The position numbers were made by a program, and so were the translations under genes. The notes below the pieces were generated by a model, which had not been told where the DNA came from, did no database searches, and saw nothing but the letters and a program-made list of their open reading frames with translations. Source: Marinagarivorans algicola (GTDB lineage Bacteria; Pseudomonadota; Gammaproteobacteria; Pseudomonadales; Cellvibrionaceae). From it: a stretch of 64,000 nt of DNA. Below are positions 48,418-56,522 of the stretch, piece by piece; positions within the stretch are counted from its first letter, which is position 1, and every line of letters begins with the position of its first letter. Where the stretch lies: the NCBI RefSeq assembly GCF_001292705.1, contig NZ_LGAK01000009.1, positions 62,001-126,000 of the forward strand, read 5' to 3'.

Positions 48418-49221
48418 GTGCCTGAGTTTAGCGACTCATCAGCATACATTGCTTCTAAGGCCAGCACTCTTAAGGCTATCTCGGCGAACGCTATAGACCA
48501 GCCCCGCGCCTCGCTGAGCACCTATACGCATTATCTTGATAGGCATGTCTGTGGCATACGTGACTATCATGCGCAATTTAAGGCAGGCCGAGATATTGAC
48601 CTTGATGTTGGCTCTAGCGTACCGATTGACAGGCGCGTCGCAGCCTTTAGGTATACCAGTAAAGCGCAGGCTGGTGAATATTTTCAGCACATACAAGATA
48701 AAATAGCATGCATTGTAGATGATGGAAATCAGAGTGAGTTGGTTGATTTGGTGGGCCAGTATCAGTGTAGTTATGATATCGTTGATGTGGCCACGCAAGA
48801 GCTGCGTGAATTACGCCAAATGACGAATGAGCAGCACCAGATGATCGATGATTTGAGGCTAACAATTAAAAGTGCTAGCGATGCTTGCGTTAAAATTGAT
48901 CTGATTCGTGAGCTTGAGGACGAGCTTACACGGCATAAGCGCTTTTTAGAGGAGTCGGCATTGTGTATTCAATTAATGGCAGATGAGCTGGCGATGACGT
49001 ACAAGGAGCTTCAAAGTCTGCGGTCAAAACTCAGTGCTCTGCCTGACTTAAAAGCTCATATTCAAGAGCTTGAAAGCGATATGTGTGCCACTGATACGGT
49101 GGCTCACTATTTAAAAGAAGAAGTTGTAGGCCTAAAAGCTGCGTTGGTGGCCCCAAAAGACAAGCATGCCCCAGGGGAACCTACCAGCCCAGAAACCCCC
49201 ATCAATAATGCAGCTGTGTAG
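48418..49221 (+). CDS. Coiled-coil protein of unknown function
   Basis: A 267-residue, mostly helical acidic protein. Heptad-like coils run through residues 110-235 (QMTNEQHQMIDDLRLTI, RELEDELTRHKRFLEES, YKELQSLRSKLSALPDLKAHIQELE). There is no signal or membrane segment. The GTG start directly follows the stop of a small membrane-anchor gene, so the product may associate with that anchor at the inner membrane. No family recognised. C-terminal residues (PGEPTSPETPI) are disordered. Confidence 0.65.
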   Translation: MPEFSDSSAYIASKASTLKAISANAIDQPRASLSTYTHYLDRHVCGIRDYHAQFKAGRDIDLDVGSSVPIDRRVAAFRYTSKAQAGEYFQHIQDKIACIVDDGNQSELVDLVGQYQCSYDIVDVATQELRELRQMTNEQHQMIDDLRLTIKSASDACVKIDLIRELEDELTRHKRFLEESALCIQLMADELAMTYKELQSLRSKLSALPDLKAHIQELESDMCATDTVAHYLKEEVVGLKAALVAPKDKHAPGEPTSPETPINNAAV

Positions 49222-49232
49222 GAGGCGATGCT

Positions 49233-49466
49233 TTGACTTTGGATGCTGGCGGGGTTGCAAGGCGCTCTGTGAGTCACGAGGCGCTGTTAGGTATTACGGG
49301 TTCGAGTGAGGAGTATTTGAGTGCTGAACGTGTGAATATTGAGAGTGAGCATTTGCTAGTACACAAATATGAGGTACTGGTGTAAGAGCACAATCAATTA
49401 AAAAAACAATACAAGGGTTTAGATGAGCGCTATTTAGATTTAAAATTAGAAGGCCAGAGTCATTGA
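49233..49466 (+). pseudogene. Coiled-coil ORF interrupted by an in-frame stop
   Basis: From TTG at 49233 (behind a GGAGGCGATGC binding site 12 bp after the previous stop) the frame reads 50 codons to TAA at 49383-49385, then goes on for 26 codons to TGA at 49464-49466. Both parts have the same coiled-coil composition (HLLVHKYEVLV, then EHNQLKKQYKGLDERYLDLKLEG), so the stop seems to split one small gene. It would be the third gene of the 48.2-49.5 kb operon. The first part may also be a gene of its own. Confidence 0.45.
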
Positions 49467-49712
49467 GTGCAATATGGACAATTGGTAATAAAAAGCGTTT
49501 AATGCCTGCCGTTAAGCGCACACGCGTGAGAATTGGAAGGGTATGGCTTAATCTAGGCGGCCTTGAATATCTTGCGAGTGTATGAGCAGGCAATGCCGGT
49601 ATATGTGTAGTGAACATATTTGTATGTTGTGTATTCTTATAGAAGGTTCAAACGCTAAGGAGTTCACTGTTGGTGGAAAATGTCATTAATAGAATAATAA
49701 TTGAGTGCGCAT

Positions 49713-51098
49713 ATGAGCGACAACTCAGCACAAAAAAAACATTCAGCTGGCGCTGAGGTATCCGTGCGTCAGCACGATATCCGAGCGCTTATTTGCTTTG
49801 CTGCAGCGGGTACGGCTATTACGCATGTTAATTGGCCTGATGCCGATTGGCTGTTGTTTTTTGCAGGTCTGTTAGTCGGTATTTACACTGTTGTTAGCTA
49901 CTTTTTGATCAAGCGTAGGATGCTTAGCCAGCATAAAACGTTTGACCACTTTATGGTAGCTGATGCTGCATTAGTTGGTGTCATACTGAGTTTGTGCGAC
50001 TTTAGTGTGTTGCCTACCATCATGTTTGTAACAATGGTGCAGTTTAATAGCCTTATTAACGGCGGCTTGCACAAGTGGAGTATTGATACTGCAGCATTAG
50101 TGGCAGGCATTGTGGTGAGCTTGGTTATACGGGTGCCTGAGTGGCAGTACTCTTCGCGTTTAGAAATTAATGCCGTTAGTTTAATTGGTATATTCATTTA
50201 TTTTTGCGCGTATGCGCTTTATGCCTATAACCGTATGCGTAGGCTTTCTGAGCAGGTTAAAAAGCTCTCTAGTGAGCATACGCTGTACAAGCTCAAAACC
50301 TATAAGCTTGCTCGCTATTTACCGCCAACAGTTTGGCGAGCCATTAGCGAGGGTCGTGAGCAATCACTCACTACTGAGCGTAAGCGTGTGACGGTGTTTT
50401 TCTCTGATATCCAAGGTTTTAGCACCCTAGCCGAAGAGCTAGAGGCAGAAACCTTGACCGAGCTGCTGAATTCTTATTTAACAGAGATGGCAAGAATTGC
50501 CGCCAAGCACAAGGGCACCATCGATAAGTTTATGGGTGATGGGGTCATGGTGATTTTTGGTGATGCTCAAAGCGAAGGTATGAAGCTAGATGCGTTACGT
50601 TGCGTTTCTATGGCGATTGAAATGCGTAAAAAAATGCAAGAGCTACAAGCGCGCTGGTATAACCAAGGCATTAAAAAGCCGATGTTGATCCGTATGGGGA
50701 TTAATACAGGGTATTGCACCGTGGGTTCCTTTGGGACAAGTCAATATATGGATTACACCGTGCTGGGTACTCACGCGAATATTGCTTCGCGCTTGGAGTC
50801 GGCTGCCGAGCCGGGTGAAATTTTAATCTCACATCAAACGTGGTCTTTAGTCAAAGATGTGGTGATGTGCCGTGATCAAGGTGAGATTAGTGTTAAAGGA
50901 CTTACCCATCCGGTACGTATTTATCAAGTAGTTGACTTCCGTAAGGATTTGGGAAAAGGGCAGACATGGTTCGAAGAAAACATGACGGGGTTTTCTATGC
51001 ATATGGATCTTGAAAAGATTCGTAACTACGATAAAAACCGTGTCATAGAAATGTTAAGTAGTGCTGCCGACCGCTTAAAAGATAAAAGTATTAAATAA
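49713..51098 (+). CDS. Class III adenylate/guanylate cyclase with N-terminal membrane domain
   Basis: A 461-residue protein. About five membrane helices lie between residues 20 and 180 (ALICFAAAGTAITHV, LLFFAGLLVGIYTVVSYFL, YFCAYALYAYNR), then a short linker and the catalytic domain: VTVFFSDIQGFSTLAEEL with metal-binding Asp, IDKFMGDGVMVIFGDA with the second Asp, MGINTGYCTVGSFG and the end DYTVLGTHANIASRLE. It makes cAMP, probably; substrate specificity residues are not read. The ATG at 49713 is chosen over an upstream TTG. Placement between the coiled-coil genes and the methyltransferase/bactofilin pair has no known meaning. Confidence 0.9.
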   Translation: MSDNSAQKKHSAGAEVSVRQHDIRALICFAAAGTAITHVNWPDADWLLFFAGLLVGIYTVVSYFLIKRRMLSQHKTFDHFMVADAALVGVILSLCDFSVLPTIMFVTMVQFNSLINGGLHKWSIDTAALVAGIVVSLVIRVPEWQYSSRLEINAVSLIGIFIYFCAYALYAYNRMRRLSEQVKKLSSEHTLYKLKTYKLARYLPPTVWRAISEGREQSLTTERKRVTVFFSDIQGFSTLAEELEAETLTELLNSYLTEMARIAAKHKGTIDKFMGDGVMVIFGDAQSEGMKLDALRCVSMAIEMRKKMQELQARWYNQGIKKPMLIRMGINTGYCTVGSFGTSQYMDYTVLGTHANIASRLESAAEPGEILISHQTWSLVKDVVMCRDQGEISVKGLTHPVRIYQVVDFRKDLGKGQTWFEENMTGFSMHMDLEKIRNYDKNRVIEMLSSAADRLKDKSIK

Positions 51099-51233
51099 CC
51101 TCAACCTTGAAAGTGGTGGCCCTGCTGTTTTATGCTTGTGTATGACTCGAGTGTGCTACCAATAGGTCTATCTTTTTCACTTAAAGTCTTCTTTTGAGTG
51201 TGCCCGCGATACGCTGTTTTGTGCGGCGACGGG

Positions 51234-52646
51234 CTACTGTCTTTCTATTCTAATAATGTACTCGTTAATATCGGGGTGCATCCCCTTTTTAAACATAAAG
51301 CTTTTTTCTATTTTGGCGGCATTGATGGCGCAGGTTAATTCGTGAATACTGTAGTTCTTATGTTTTGTATTTATGCTGCTTCGAGCGGGGTAGTTGTCCT
51401 CTAGAAGGCTGATCTGGCAATTTTGAGGCTGTTCATCATCGCTGGGTGATACTGGCTTGTTGACGGCTTTAAAGTCGCAGCTTAGTTGAGTATTGGGCCC
51501 AGAGAGCTTGCCGACAAAATGCATTAAGTGCAGTAAGCTATTGGTGTGAATATGCGGCTTTAAGAGTTGGATGATTTTTGTGATTTGCTCGGGCTCATAG
51601 TTGCATAGTAAGTCCCAGCCTAAAACAACATCAAATTTTTGGTTGGGTCGTAAAGGTAATAGCGAGGGTAAGCTTTCAGTGTTATTCAGATTAATGTGTT
51701 GCATAAGGTGTGTGAGATTGACAAAAAAAGCATGGTGCCCTAAACGCTTAAAATAGGCTGAGTTATTGGTATTGTAGGCGCCTAGATCTAAGATATTTAA
51801 TGGCGCATTACCGACTTTGTTGTGGTCGGTAGCGAGAGTGTCTAAAGTCTGATAAGTACGCCCAGAGAGTAATAATTGATCAAGTGCGTAGCTGACATGA
51901 CCAAAGCGAATGCTCTTGGTGGGAGCGGGCTTTATTTTGGTTTTCACTGTATTGATCGATCGCATACCGATTGGTTGGGCGTTGCTTTTGTTGGGGTGCT
52001 GGGGGGTGCTGCGATTAAAAATAAAGACAGACTCTGTCATTGCAGGGTGCATGTCGGGAGCATCGATAAATTGATGTGTGAGTTTGAACAATGGCAGGTG
52101 AGCCTGCAATTGGGAAGCTGGTGCGAGTTTTTGAGCGTGCTTAAGCTCGCTACTTGCGTAGTTATTATTGACATATTCATGATCAAGTATTTTGAACTCG
52201 CAAGGCTTACTAGGATAGGCGCGGCCCCAATAGCGTACCATTTGTAGGAGTGTGTTCGGCTTACTGTTTTGTGCGAGTCGCCAGCAAAAGTATCGGATAG
52301 ATTCGCGATCTAAATAACAAAATAGATCCCAGGTTAAGATAACGTCATATTCATCGTTTTTGTTGAGTGGCGATAAAAAGCTATCCATTTCAGTAATGAA
52401 TGTCTTACTGTTCCATTGTTCCTTGTGGGGTGCGGCCTGCTCAAAAAAGTCATTTAAGCTTTCAAACCGTATGTGGCAGTTTTTGGCTCTAAAGAAATTA
52501 AAACTTGCTGCGCTAGGGGGGCCTAGATCTAATATTTTTGGCTTTTGCTTTTGCTGCAGGGTTTTGTGTATGAGCTCAATACTGGGGTGCTTGAAAGTGA
52601 GGTCTTTATTGTAGTTTGATGGCTTTTGTGATGACGGATTAAGCAC
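51234..52646 (-). CDS. Tandem methyltransferase-like protein (two internal repeats)
   Basis: A 470-residue protein of two similar halves. Half 1 has KILDLGPPSAASFNFFRA, later YDVILTWDLFCYLDRESIRYF and LLQMVRYWG; half 2 has NILDLGAYNTNNSAYFKR, FDVVLGWDLLCNYEPEQI and LLHLMHFVGKLSG. Each holds a motif I-like D-L-G and a motif IV-like W-D-L, as in Rossmann methyltransferases, but the GxGxG is replaced by less typical residues, so SAM binding is uncertain in both. Start is GTG 52646. It lies 74 bp after a bactofilin gene on the same strand and may share its mRNA. No family name is claimed. Confidence 0.65.
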   Translation of the reverse strand: MLNPSSQKPSNYNKDLTFKHPSIELIHKTLQQKQKPKILDLGPPSAASFNFFRAKNCHIRFESLNDFFEQAAPHKEQWNSKTFITEMDSFLSPLNKNDEYDVILTWDLFCYLDRESIRYFCWRLAQNSKPNTLLQMVRYWGRAYPSKPCEFKILDHEYVNNNYASSELKHAQKLAPASQLQAHLPLFKLTHQFIDAPDMHPAMTESVFIFNRSTPQHPNKSNAQPIGMRSINTVKTKIKPAPTKSIRFGHVSYALDQLLLSGRTYQTLDTLATDHNKVGNAPLNILDLGAYNTNNSAYFKRLGHHAFFVNLTHLMQHINLNNTESLPSLLPLRPNQKFDVVLGWDLLCNYEPEQITKIIQLLKPHIHTNSLLHLMHFVGKLSGPNTQLSCDFKAVNKPVSPSDDEQPQNCQISLLEDNYPARSSINTKHKNYSIHELTCAINAAKIEKSFMFKKGMHPDINEYIIRIERQ

Positions 52647-52720
52647 GCTTTAGTCTCTTGGTAAATAGCGTCCTTGCTTATTTGGGGTGTTTTTTAATTG
52701 TGATATCGCTAGCTTACGAC

Positions 52721-53770
52721 TTAGCTATCGGTATAGCTTAAGTTTTTGCTAAAGCCTTGTGGTTTGCTAGAAAGTGGTGTGTCAGTGTCCATATCGATAG
52801 AGCCGCGGAACTTCGCGCCGTCTTCAAGAGTTACTCTCTCGGCAACAATATTGCCTTTAACAACACTCGAAGCATTGATGGCGATATGATCTTCTGCAAT
52901 TAAATCGCCTTCAACATTGCCATCGACGATAATGTTTTTGGCTGAAAGGTTAGCTTTTACTTTACCGAGCTTGCCGACGGTTAACTGGTTACCCTTCAAA
53001 GAGACTGTGCCCTCTACAATCCCTTGAATGAGTAAGTCTTCATCACCGCTCAATTCGCCTTTAAAAGTAATTTTAGAGCCGATCACTGCGCTGGGGCGGT
53101 TTTCATCTTGTGCTACACCGCTGGGCCCATTGTTACTGGCAGGCGTGCTTGGCGTGCTTGGCGTGAAGGAGGTGCTGGTTTGGGCTTTCATATCTTGTAT
53201 TCCTATTGTGGATGATGAAGTGTTTTTTACAGGGGTGCTGTATTGCTTTGTCGGCGTAGTTGCTGTACCAGACGCATTTGTTGCCATGGAGGCGGTTGAT
53301 GGTTTAGGCTCAAAGGCTTTAGTGGCTGCTGTATCAGGAGTTGCAACAGAATAAGAGTCCGCGATGTTGGCGCTCTTAGTCTCAGAGCTCTCAGTACTAG
53401 CGCTTGAGCGTGTAGTGTTAGGGACTGCAGCTTTGGGTGCGATAGTGTTAGAGTCTATGCGCGTGTCTGTGCGGTCTGAATTATTGAGGCCGGTTTTTTT
53501 AGAGCCCATATTCTTAAAGTTAATGCTTTTAAGGTCGATATTATTAGGGTCTATCGCTTTAGGTTTCGTCGCTTCAGCGCTTGTAGTGTTGGTATCAGAG
53601 CTTGAGGTTGCGGTATTAGGAGCTGTCGCCGATCCCGTTGCTGTGCGGGTAGTCGGCACGGCGTCACCCTTTGGGTCGCTGGGCTGCTGGGCTATCGATG
53701 TTTTGGGGGTGGGGTTGCTAGATTCTTTTTTATCAAATAGCGAGCCCATACTAGAAAGTATGCCGTCCAT
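52721..53770 (-). CDS. Bactofilin (polymer-forming cytoskeletal protein)
   Basis: A 349-residue protein. Residues about 226-328 form the bactofilin domain, with the right-handed beta-helix signature: SKITFKGELSGDEDLLIQG, EGTVSLKG, NIIVDGNVEGDLIAEDHIAI and VKGNIVAERVTLEDGAKFRGSIDM. The first 220 residues are a Ser/Thr/Ala/Pro-rich, low-complexity extension, and the last 20 a short tail (FSKNLSYTDS). Bactofilins form membrane-bound filaments that position envelope enzymes. The long disordered leader is unusual, since most are 130-200 residues. Next to a tandem methyltransferase-like gene. Confidence 0.9.
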   Translation of the reverse strand: MDGILSSMGSLFDKKESSNPTPKTSIAQQPSDPKGDAVPTTRTATGSATAPNTATSSSDTNTTSAEATKPKAIDPNNIDLKSINFKNMGSKKTGLNNSDRTDTRIDSNTIAPKAAVPNTTRSSASTESSETKSANIADSYSVATPDTAATKAFEPKPSTASMATNASGTATTPTKQYSTPVKNTSSSTIGIQDMKAQTSTSFTPSTPSTPASNNGPSGVAQDENRPSAVIGSKITFKGELSGDEDLLIQGIVEGTVSLKGNQLTVGKLGKVKANLSAKNIIVDGNVEGDLIAEDHIAINASSVVKGNIVAERVTLEDGAKFRGSIDMDTDTPLSSKPQGFSKNLSYTDS

Positions 53771-54543
53771 AAAAGCCTCTGTTTAAAAGTCGATGTTGGT
53801 TTTTATTACCATGTTATATTTTGCAGTAATTTGTAAATGTCATCAAGGCAATTTTGGTGCCATTACCTGCTGAAGTCAATTGCATCTATTATAATATTTA
53901 ACGATGACACTTTGGCGTTAAAGTTATCTTTTTGGTGTTTAGTAACTTGATCTCTATTGTCCTGTGCTTGGGTGGGGTAATTCAACTTAAATTTTACGAT
54001 TAATCTCATTGCGTCAGTATTTTTGAATCTTAGATTCATTGCGGAGATGTGAATACCTCTTATTTCCTTCATTTGAATGTCTTTTTATAGGGTGTTCTAT
54101 ATTTACACAAGTGTAATATGTGCAAAAAATAACCGTAGTTGCCTAGCAATACCGAAGTTGGGCGCGCATGAGTTATAGATTGGCTTGCACAAACTATCTG
54201 TGCTCATATTTCCGTAAACTTTCATCGCGTATACCTCTAGATCGCTGCGTTGTTTGGCTCTTGCTTTCTCTCTAGGGTGATGCGCACTACAAGCTGGCGC
54301 GAAGTGCTTACAAAATCATCTATCAGCTGCGTGGTGAGCCACCTTTTTGGCTAAAGGGTGATCAGTGACCTTTGCGGGGTTAGGTGAAGGGTCGATATAA
54401 GGGGAAGGTAGGCGCGAGAGGTTATGAGCGACTATTATAAGGGTTACTAGTGAGTTGGAGGTGTATATGTGGTGTGGGCTATCGGCAGTCAAAGAGTATG
54501 CCGTGTAGATTTGGAGTGTGTAATTGTTGCGAGGCTGGGGTAG
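53771..54543. other. Gene-poor spacer before the histidine kinase gene
   Basis: 773 bp. A 69-codon minus frame at 53863-54072 has no binding site and is not supported. A segment at about 54135-54190 (TACCGAAGTTGGGCGCGCATGAG) may be a decayed copy of the MITE-like repeat. A 13-codon frame behind GGAGGTG at about 54470 is too short to judge. No RNA gene is seen. Confidence 0.4.
54135..54200 (+). repeat. Possible decayed copy of the dispersed repeat
   Basis: AATACCGAAGTTGGGCGCGC compares with GATACCGAAATTGGGCACTA, the reverse complement of copy 4, and the flanking bases AGTTGCCTAGC resemble its end (AGCTATTCAGG). Downstream, ATGAGTTATAGATTGGC parallels ATGAATCATTGTCTGG. No terminal repeat pair is left. 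Confidence 0.3.
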
Positions 54544-55230
54544 GTGAAACCAAACGAAATAGATTTTGCCACGGTGCTTGCTTCGAGCGTGCATGACATG
54601 AAAAACTCAGTCAGTATGCTGATTGCGTCATTGCAGAGTGTGCTGGTGGATATGCCGCTTGCGAATGCTAGGCAGGCAGAGCAAATCAATAGCCTGCATT
54701 ACGAAGCCTCGCGCATTAATAACGAACTGGTGCAGCTGCTCTCGATCTATCGCATGCAGCAAGAGCGGCTCCCAATGAGCATTGATCAGCACTTTGTTAT
54801 TGATATCCTAGAGGATCAGGTTGCTCGTAACTATCCGTTAATCGAAAGTCGCAAAGTGAGTGTGTGTGTGGATTGCGATTCGAATTTAGAGGCCTACTTT
54901 GATGCTGATTTGGTCGGGAGTGTGATTCAAAATGTTTTGGTGAATGGCTGTCGCTATACCAAGGGGCGGCTTTTATTGCGAGCGACCTTGGCTGATGGGG
55001 CTGTGTGTATTAGCGTGGCTGATGATGGCGATGGCTTCCCTCAGGGCATGCTTGATTACCCATTGCGCCATAGGCGCGGGCTAGGGCATAGCGATAGTAC
55101 ACAGTTAGGGCTGTACTTTGCCAGCGTGATTGCTCAAATGCATACTGAGGGTGAGCGGTCGGGCAGTATTGTATTGCGCAATGGTGAGCCTTTGGGTGGT
55201 GGCGTTTTTGAGTTTTATTTGCCCAATTAA
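54544..55230 (+). CDS. Small cytoplasmic histidine kinase-like ATPase
   Basis: A 228-residue protein without a membrane or input domain. H-box VHDMKNSVSMLIASLQSVL with His17; ATPase part with QNVLVNGCRYT (N-box), DDGDGFP (G1) and LGLYFASVIAQMH (G2 region, STQLGLYFA). It looks like a complete minimal HisKA-HATPase kinase. The start is GTG at 54544 after GAGGCTGGGGTAG. No response regulator is adjacent; tRNA genes follow. Confidence 0.8.
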   Translation: MKPNEIDFATVLASSVHDMKNSVSMLIASLQSVLVDMPLANARQAEQINSLHYEASRINNELVQLLSIYRMQQERLPMSIDQHFVIDILEDQVARNYPLIESRKVSVCVDCDSNLEAYFDADLVGSVIQNVLVNGCRYTKGRLLLRATLADGAVCISVADDGDGFPQGMLDYPLRHRRGLGHSDSTQLGLYFASVIAQMHTEGERSGSIVLRNGEPLGGGVFEFYLPN

Positions 55231-55303
55231 AGGTTGGAAAATCGGTCTAGTTGTTTGAATTATATACGTTTTTCTGTATTTTAATAAAATTATTAAATAG
55301 TGT

Positions 55304-55331
55304 TTGACATGGCTTAGCTAAACTGTAGAAT
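55304..55331 (+). promoter_or_regulatory. Sigma70-type promoter of tRNA unit 1
   Basis: TTGACA (55304-55309) and TAGAAT (55326-55331) are 16 bp apart. The tRNA begins 14 bp later, and the GC-rich sequence after the -10 box (GCGCGCC) is a stringent-type discriminator. Confidence 0.8.
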
Positions 55332-55345
55332 GCGCGCCATCACTC

Positions 55346-55421
55346 GGGTGGTTAGCTCAGTTGGTAGAGCGGCGCCCTTACAAGGCGTAGGTCACAGGTT
55401 CGACCCCTGTACCACCCACCA
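55346..55421 (+). tRNA. tRNA-Val (TAC), copy 1
   Basis: 76 nt including encoded CCA. Acceptor stem GGGTGGT pairs with ACCACCC; D-arm GCTCAGTTGGTAGAGC; anticodon loop CTTACAA with anticodon TAC; T-arm ACAGGTTCGACCCCTGT. Identical to copy 2 at 55685. It is followed 43 bp on by tRNA-Asp under one promoter. Confidence 0.96.
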
Positions 55422-55464
55422 ATACTTTTATTCAGTGAATCAAAATGTTGGCTCGAGAGATAGT

Positions 55465-55541
55465 GGACTGGTAGTTCAGTTGGTTAGAATACCGGCCTGT
55501 CACGCCGGGGGTCGCGGGTTCGAGTCCCGTCCAGTCCGCCA
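55465..55541 (+). tRNA. tRNA-Asp (GTC), copy 1
   Basis: 77 nt with CCA. Acceptor GGACTGG; anticodon loop CTGTCAC with anticodon GTC; T-arm CGGGTTCGAGTCCCG. Near E. coli tRNA-Asp sequence. Identical to copy 2 at 55803. Confidence 0.96.
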
Positions 55542-55550
55542 CTATTTGAT

Positions 55551-55622
55551 AACGCTGTATAGCTTAGAGCTTATACAGCGTTGCTTAAGCAGGTAAGTAA
55601 TTCATTGCTTACCTGCTTAATT
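55551..55622 (+). terminator. Terminator of tRNA unit 1
   Basis: AACGCTGTATA pairs with TATACAGCGTT (55551-55582), then AAGCAGGTAAG (55587-55597) pairs with CTTACCTGCTT (55608-55618) followed by AATTTT. The second hairpin is the likelier terminator. Confidence 0.65.
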
Positions 55623-55641
55623 TTAAAATGTATTTTAGTGA

Positions 55642-55669
55642 TTGACATAAGATATTCAATCTGTAAAAT
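55642..55669 (+). promoter_or_regulatory. Sigma70-type promoter of tRNA unit 2
   Basis: TTGACA (55642-55647) and TAAAAT (55664-55669), 16 bp apart. The tRNA starts 15 bp further on after a GCGCACC discriminator like that of unit 1. Confidence 0.8.
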
Positions 55670-55684
55670 GCGCACCTCTTCTTG

Positions 55685-55760
55685 GGGTGGTTAGCTCAGT
55701 TGGTAGAGCGGCGCCCTTACAAGGCGTAGGTCACAGGTTCGACCCCTGTACCACCCACCA
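55685..55760 (+). tRNA. tRNA-Val (TAC), copy 2
   Basis: 76 nt, identical to copy 1, anticodon TAC. Preceded by its own promoter. Confidence 0.96.
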
Positions 55761-55802
55761 TATTCTTTGTTTTAATAAACAAAGTAATGGAAAGAAGTTA
55801 GT

Positions 55803-55879
55803 GGACTGGTAGTTCAGTTGGTTAGAATACCGGCCTGTCACGCCGGGGGTCGCGGGTTCGAGTCCCGTCCAGTCCGCCA
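55803..55879 (+). tRNA. tRNA-Asp (GTC), copy 2
   Basis: 77 nt, identical to copy 1, anticodon GTC. A terminator with AAAAAAGCC...GGCTTTTTT arms lies at 55886-55917. Confidence 0.96.
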
Positions 55880-55885
55880 CTATTC

Positions 55886-55917
55886 AAAAAAGCCGCGCAT
55901 TTTATGTGTGGCTTTTT
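55886..55917 (+). terminator. Terminator of tRNA unit 2
   Basis: AAAAAAGCCGCGCA and TGTGTGGCTTTTTT form a stem with a TTTTA loop (one G-T type mismatch), followed by a T-run. Confidence 0.75.
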
Positions 55918-56068
55918 TATTGCTCGTCTTTTATTCTTGCGCCTTAATGCTCAGTATCCTTGCACCTTCTTTTATGATTGTCCTTAATTTGCGCTTTTAT
56001 GAGACTTTGCTAAGCTTTTGCATGTTGGTGTGTAATTGCTGTCATGGTTGATGGCTCTTATTTTGTAA

Positions 56069-56307
56069 CTATTCAGCCAAGTTGAAAAAATCACTCGATA
56101 GGGTATTGATAGATTATTTTCTGGGCATTTAAGCGCCGAGCCCAGCATGGGTACGTGGGGTAGAGTTTGCACCTGCATAAGGATATGCAAGATTACACTT
56201 TGCAGGAGCGTAATATCGAGGAGCAAGTCGAGGAGCGCAAAGTCGTAGATGGCTTGAGCGGTCCAGACAATGATTCATTAGTGCCCAATTTCGGTATCCC
56301 TGAATAG
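56069..56307 (-). repeat. Dispersed MITE-like repeat, copy 4 (longest, inverted)
   Basis: It is bounded by CTATTCAG (56069-56076) and CTGAATAG (56300-56307). On the minus strand it reads like copies 1-3: GGGATACCGAAATTGGGCAC, AATGAATCATTGTCTGGACC, then, after about 90 extra bases absent in the others, GGGCTCGGCGCTTAAATGCCC, AATCTATCAATACCC and TTTTTTCAACTTGG. The extra block carries a 41-codon plus-strand frame from ATG 56186 that ends at the repeat end. It lies between tRNA unit 2 and a Pho-box-controlled small gene. Confidence 0.8.
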
Positions 56308-56351
56308 CTACCTTATTTTTATGATAAAAAGTGATAAATACTGAAGTTATT

Positions 56352-56369
56352 TTGTCATATCGTTGTCAT
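56352..56369 (+). promoter_or_regulatory. Pho-box-like direct repeat with promoter
   Basis: TTGTCAT at 56352-56358 and again at 56363-56369, 11 bp apart, matches the CTGTCAT repeats of PhoB boxes and their 11-bp pitch. TAAGCT at 56389-56394 is a possible -10 box, about 19 bp after the second unit, the spacing of Pho-box promoters where the box overlays the -35. The 29-codon gene starts at 56433. Confidence 0.6.
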
Positions 56370-56432
56370 AAAAACAGAAGACACTGACTAAGCTCTAAAA
56401 AACTACCGTTAATCATCATTAAGGAGATACCC

Positions 56433-56522
56433 ATGCAAGACTACTTAGAAGAGTTACTCGATGCCCCAGAGCTGTTGTTGTGTGACGACGATGACGCTGT
56501 GGATGATTATTCAGACCTATAA
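56433..56522 (+). CDS. Very small acidic peptide gene (29 codons)
   Basis: An ORF from ATG 56433 to TAA 56520-56522 coding 29 residues: MQDYLEELLDAPELLLC and then DDDDAVDDYSDL. Twelve residues are Asp or Glu, none Lys or Arg. AAGGAG lies 6 bp before the ATG, a near-perfect Shine-Dalgarno. Upstream are a Pho-box-like repeat and a -10 box. A hairpin AACCGG/CCGGTT (56521-56542) directly follows. No family is recognised. The binding site and promoter make translation likely; a regulatory leader peptide is the alternative. Confidence 0.6.
   Translation: MQDYLEELLDAPELLLCDDDDAVDDYSDL

Noticed and set aside
53863-54072. Minus-strand 69-codon frame
   Set aside because: No ribosome binding site, no recognisable composition or neighbour link; kept only as an uncertain note in the spacer entry.
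54470-54510. 13-codon frame behind GGAGGTG before the histidine kinase gene
   Set aside because: Too short to judge, no regulatory codon run, and no terminator/antiterminator pair after it.
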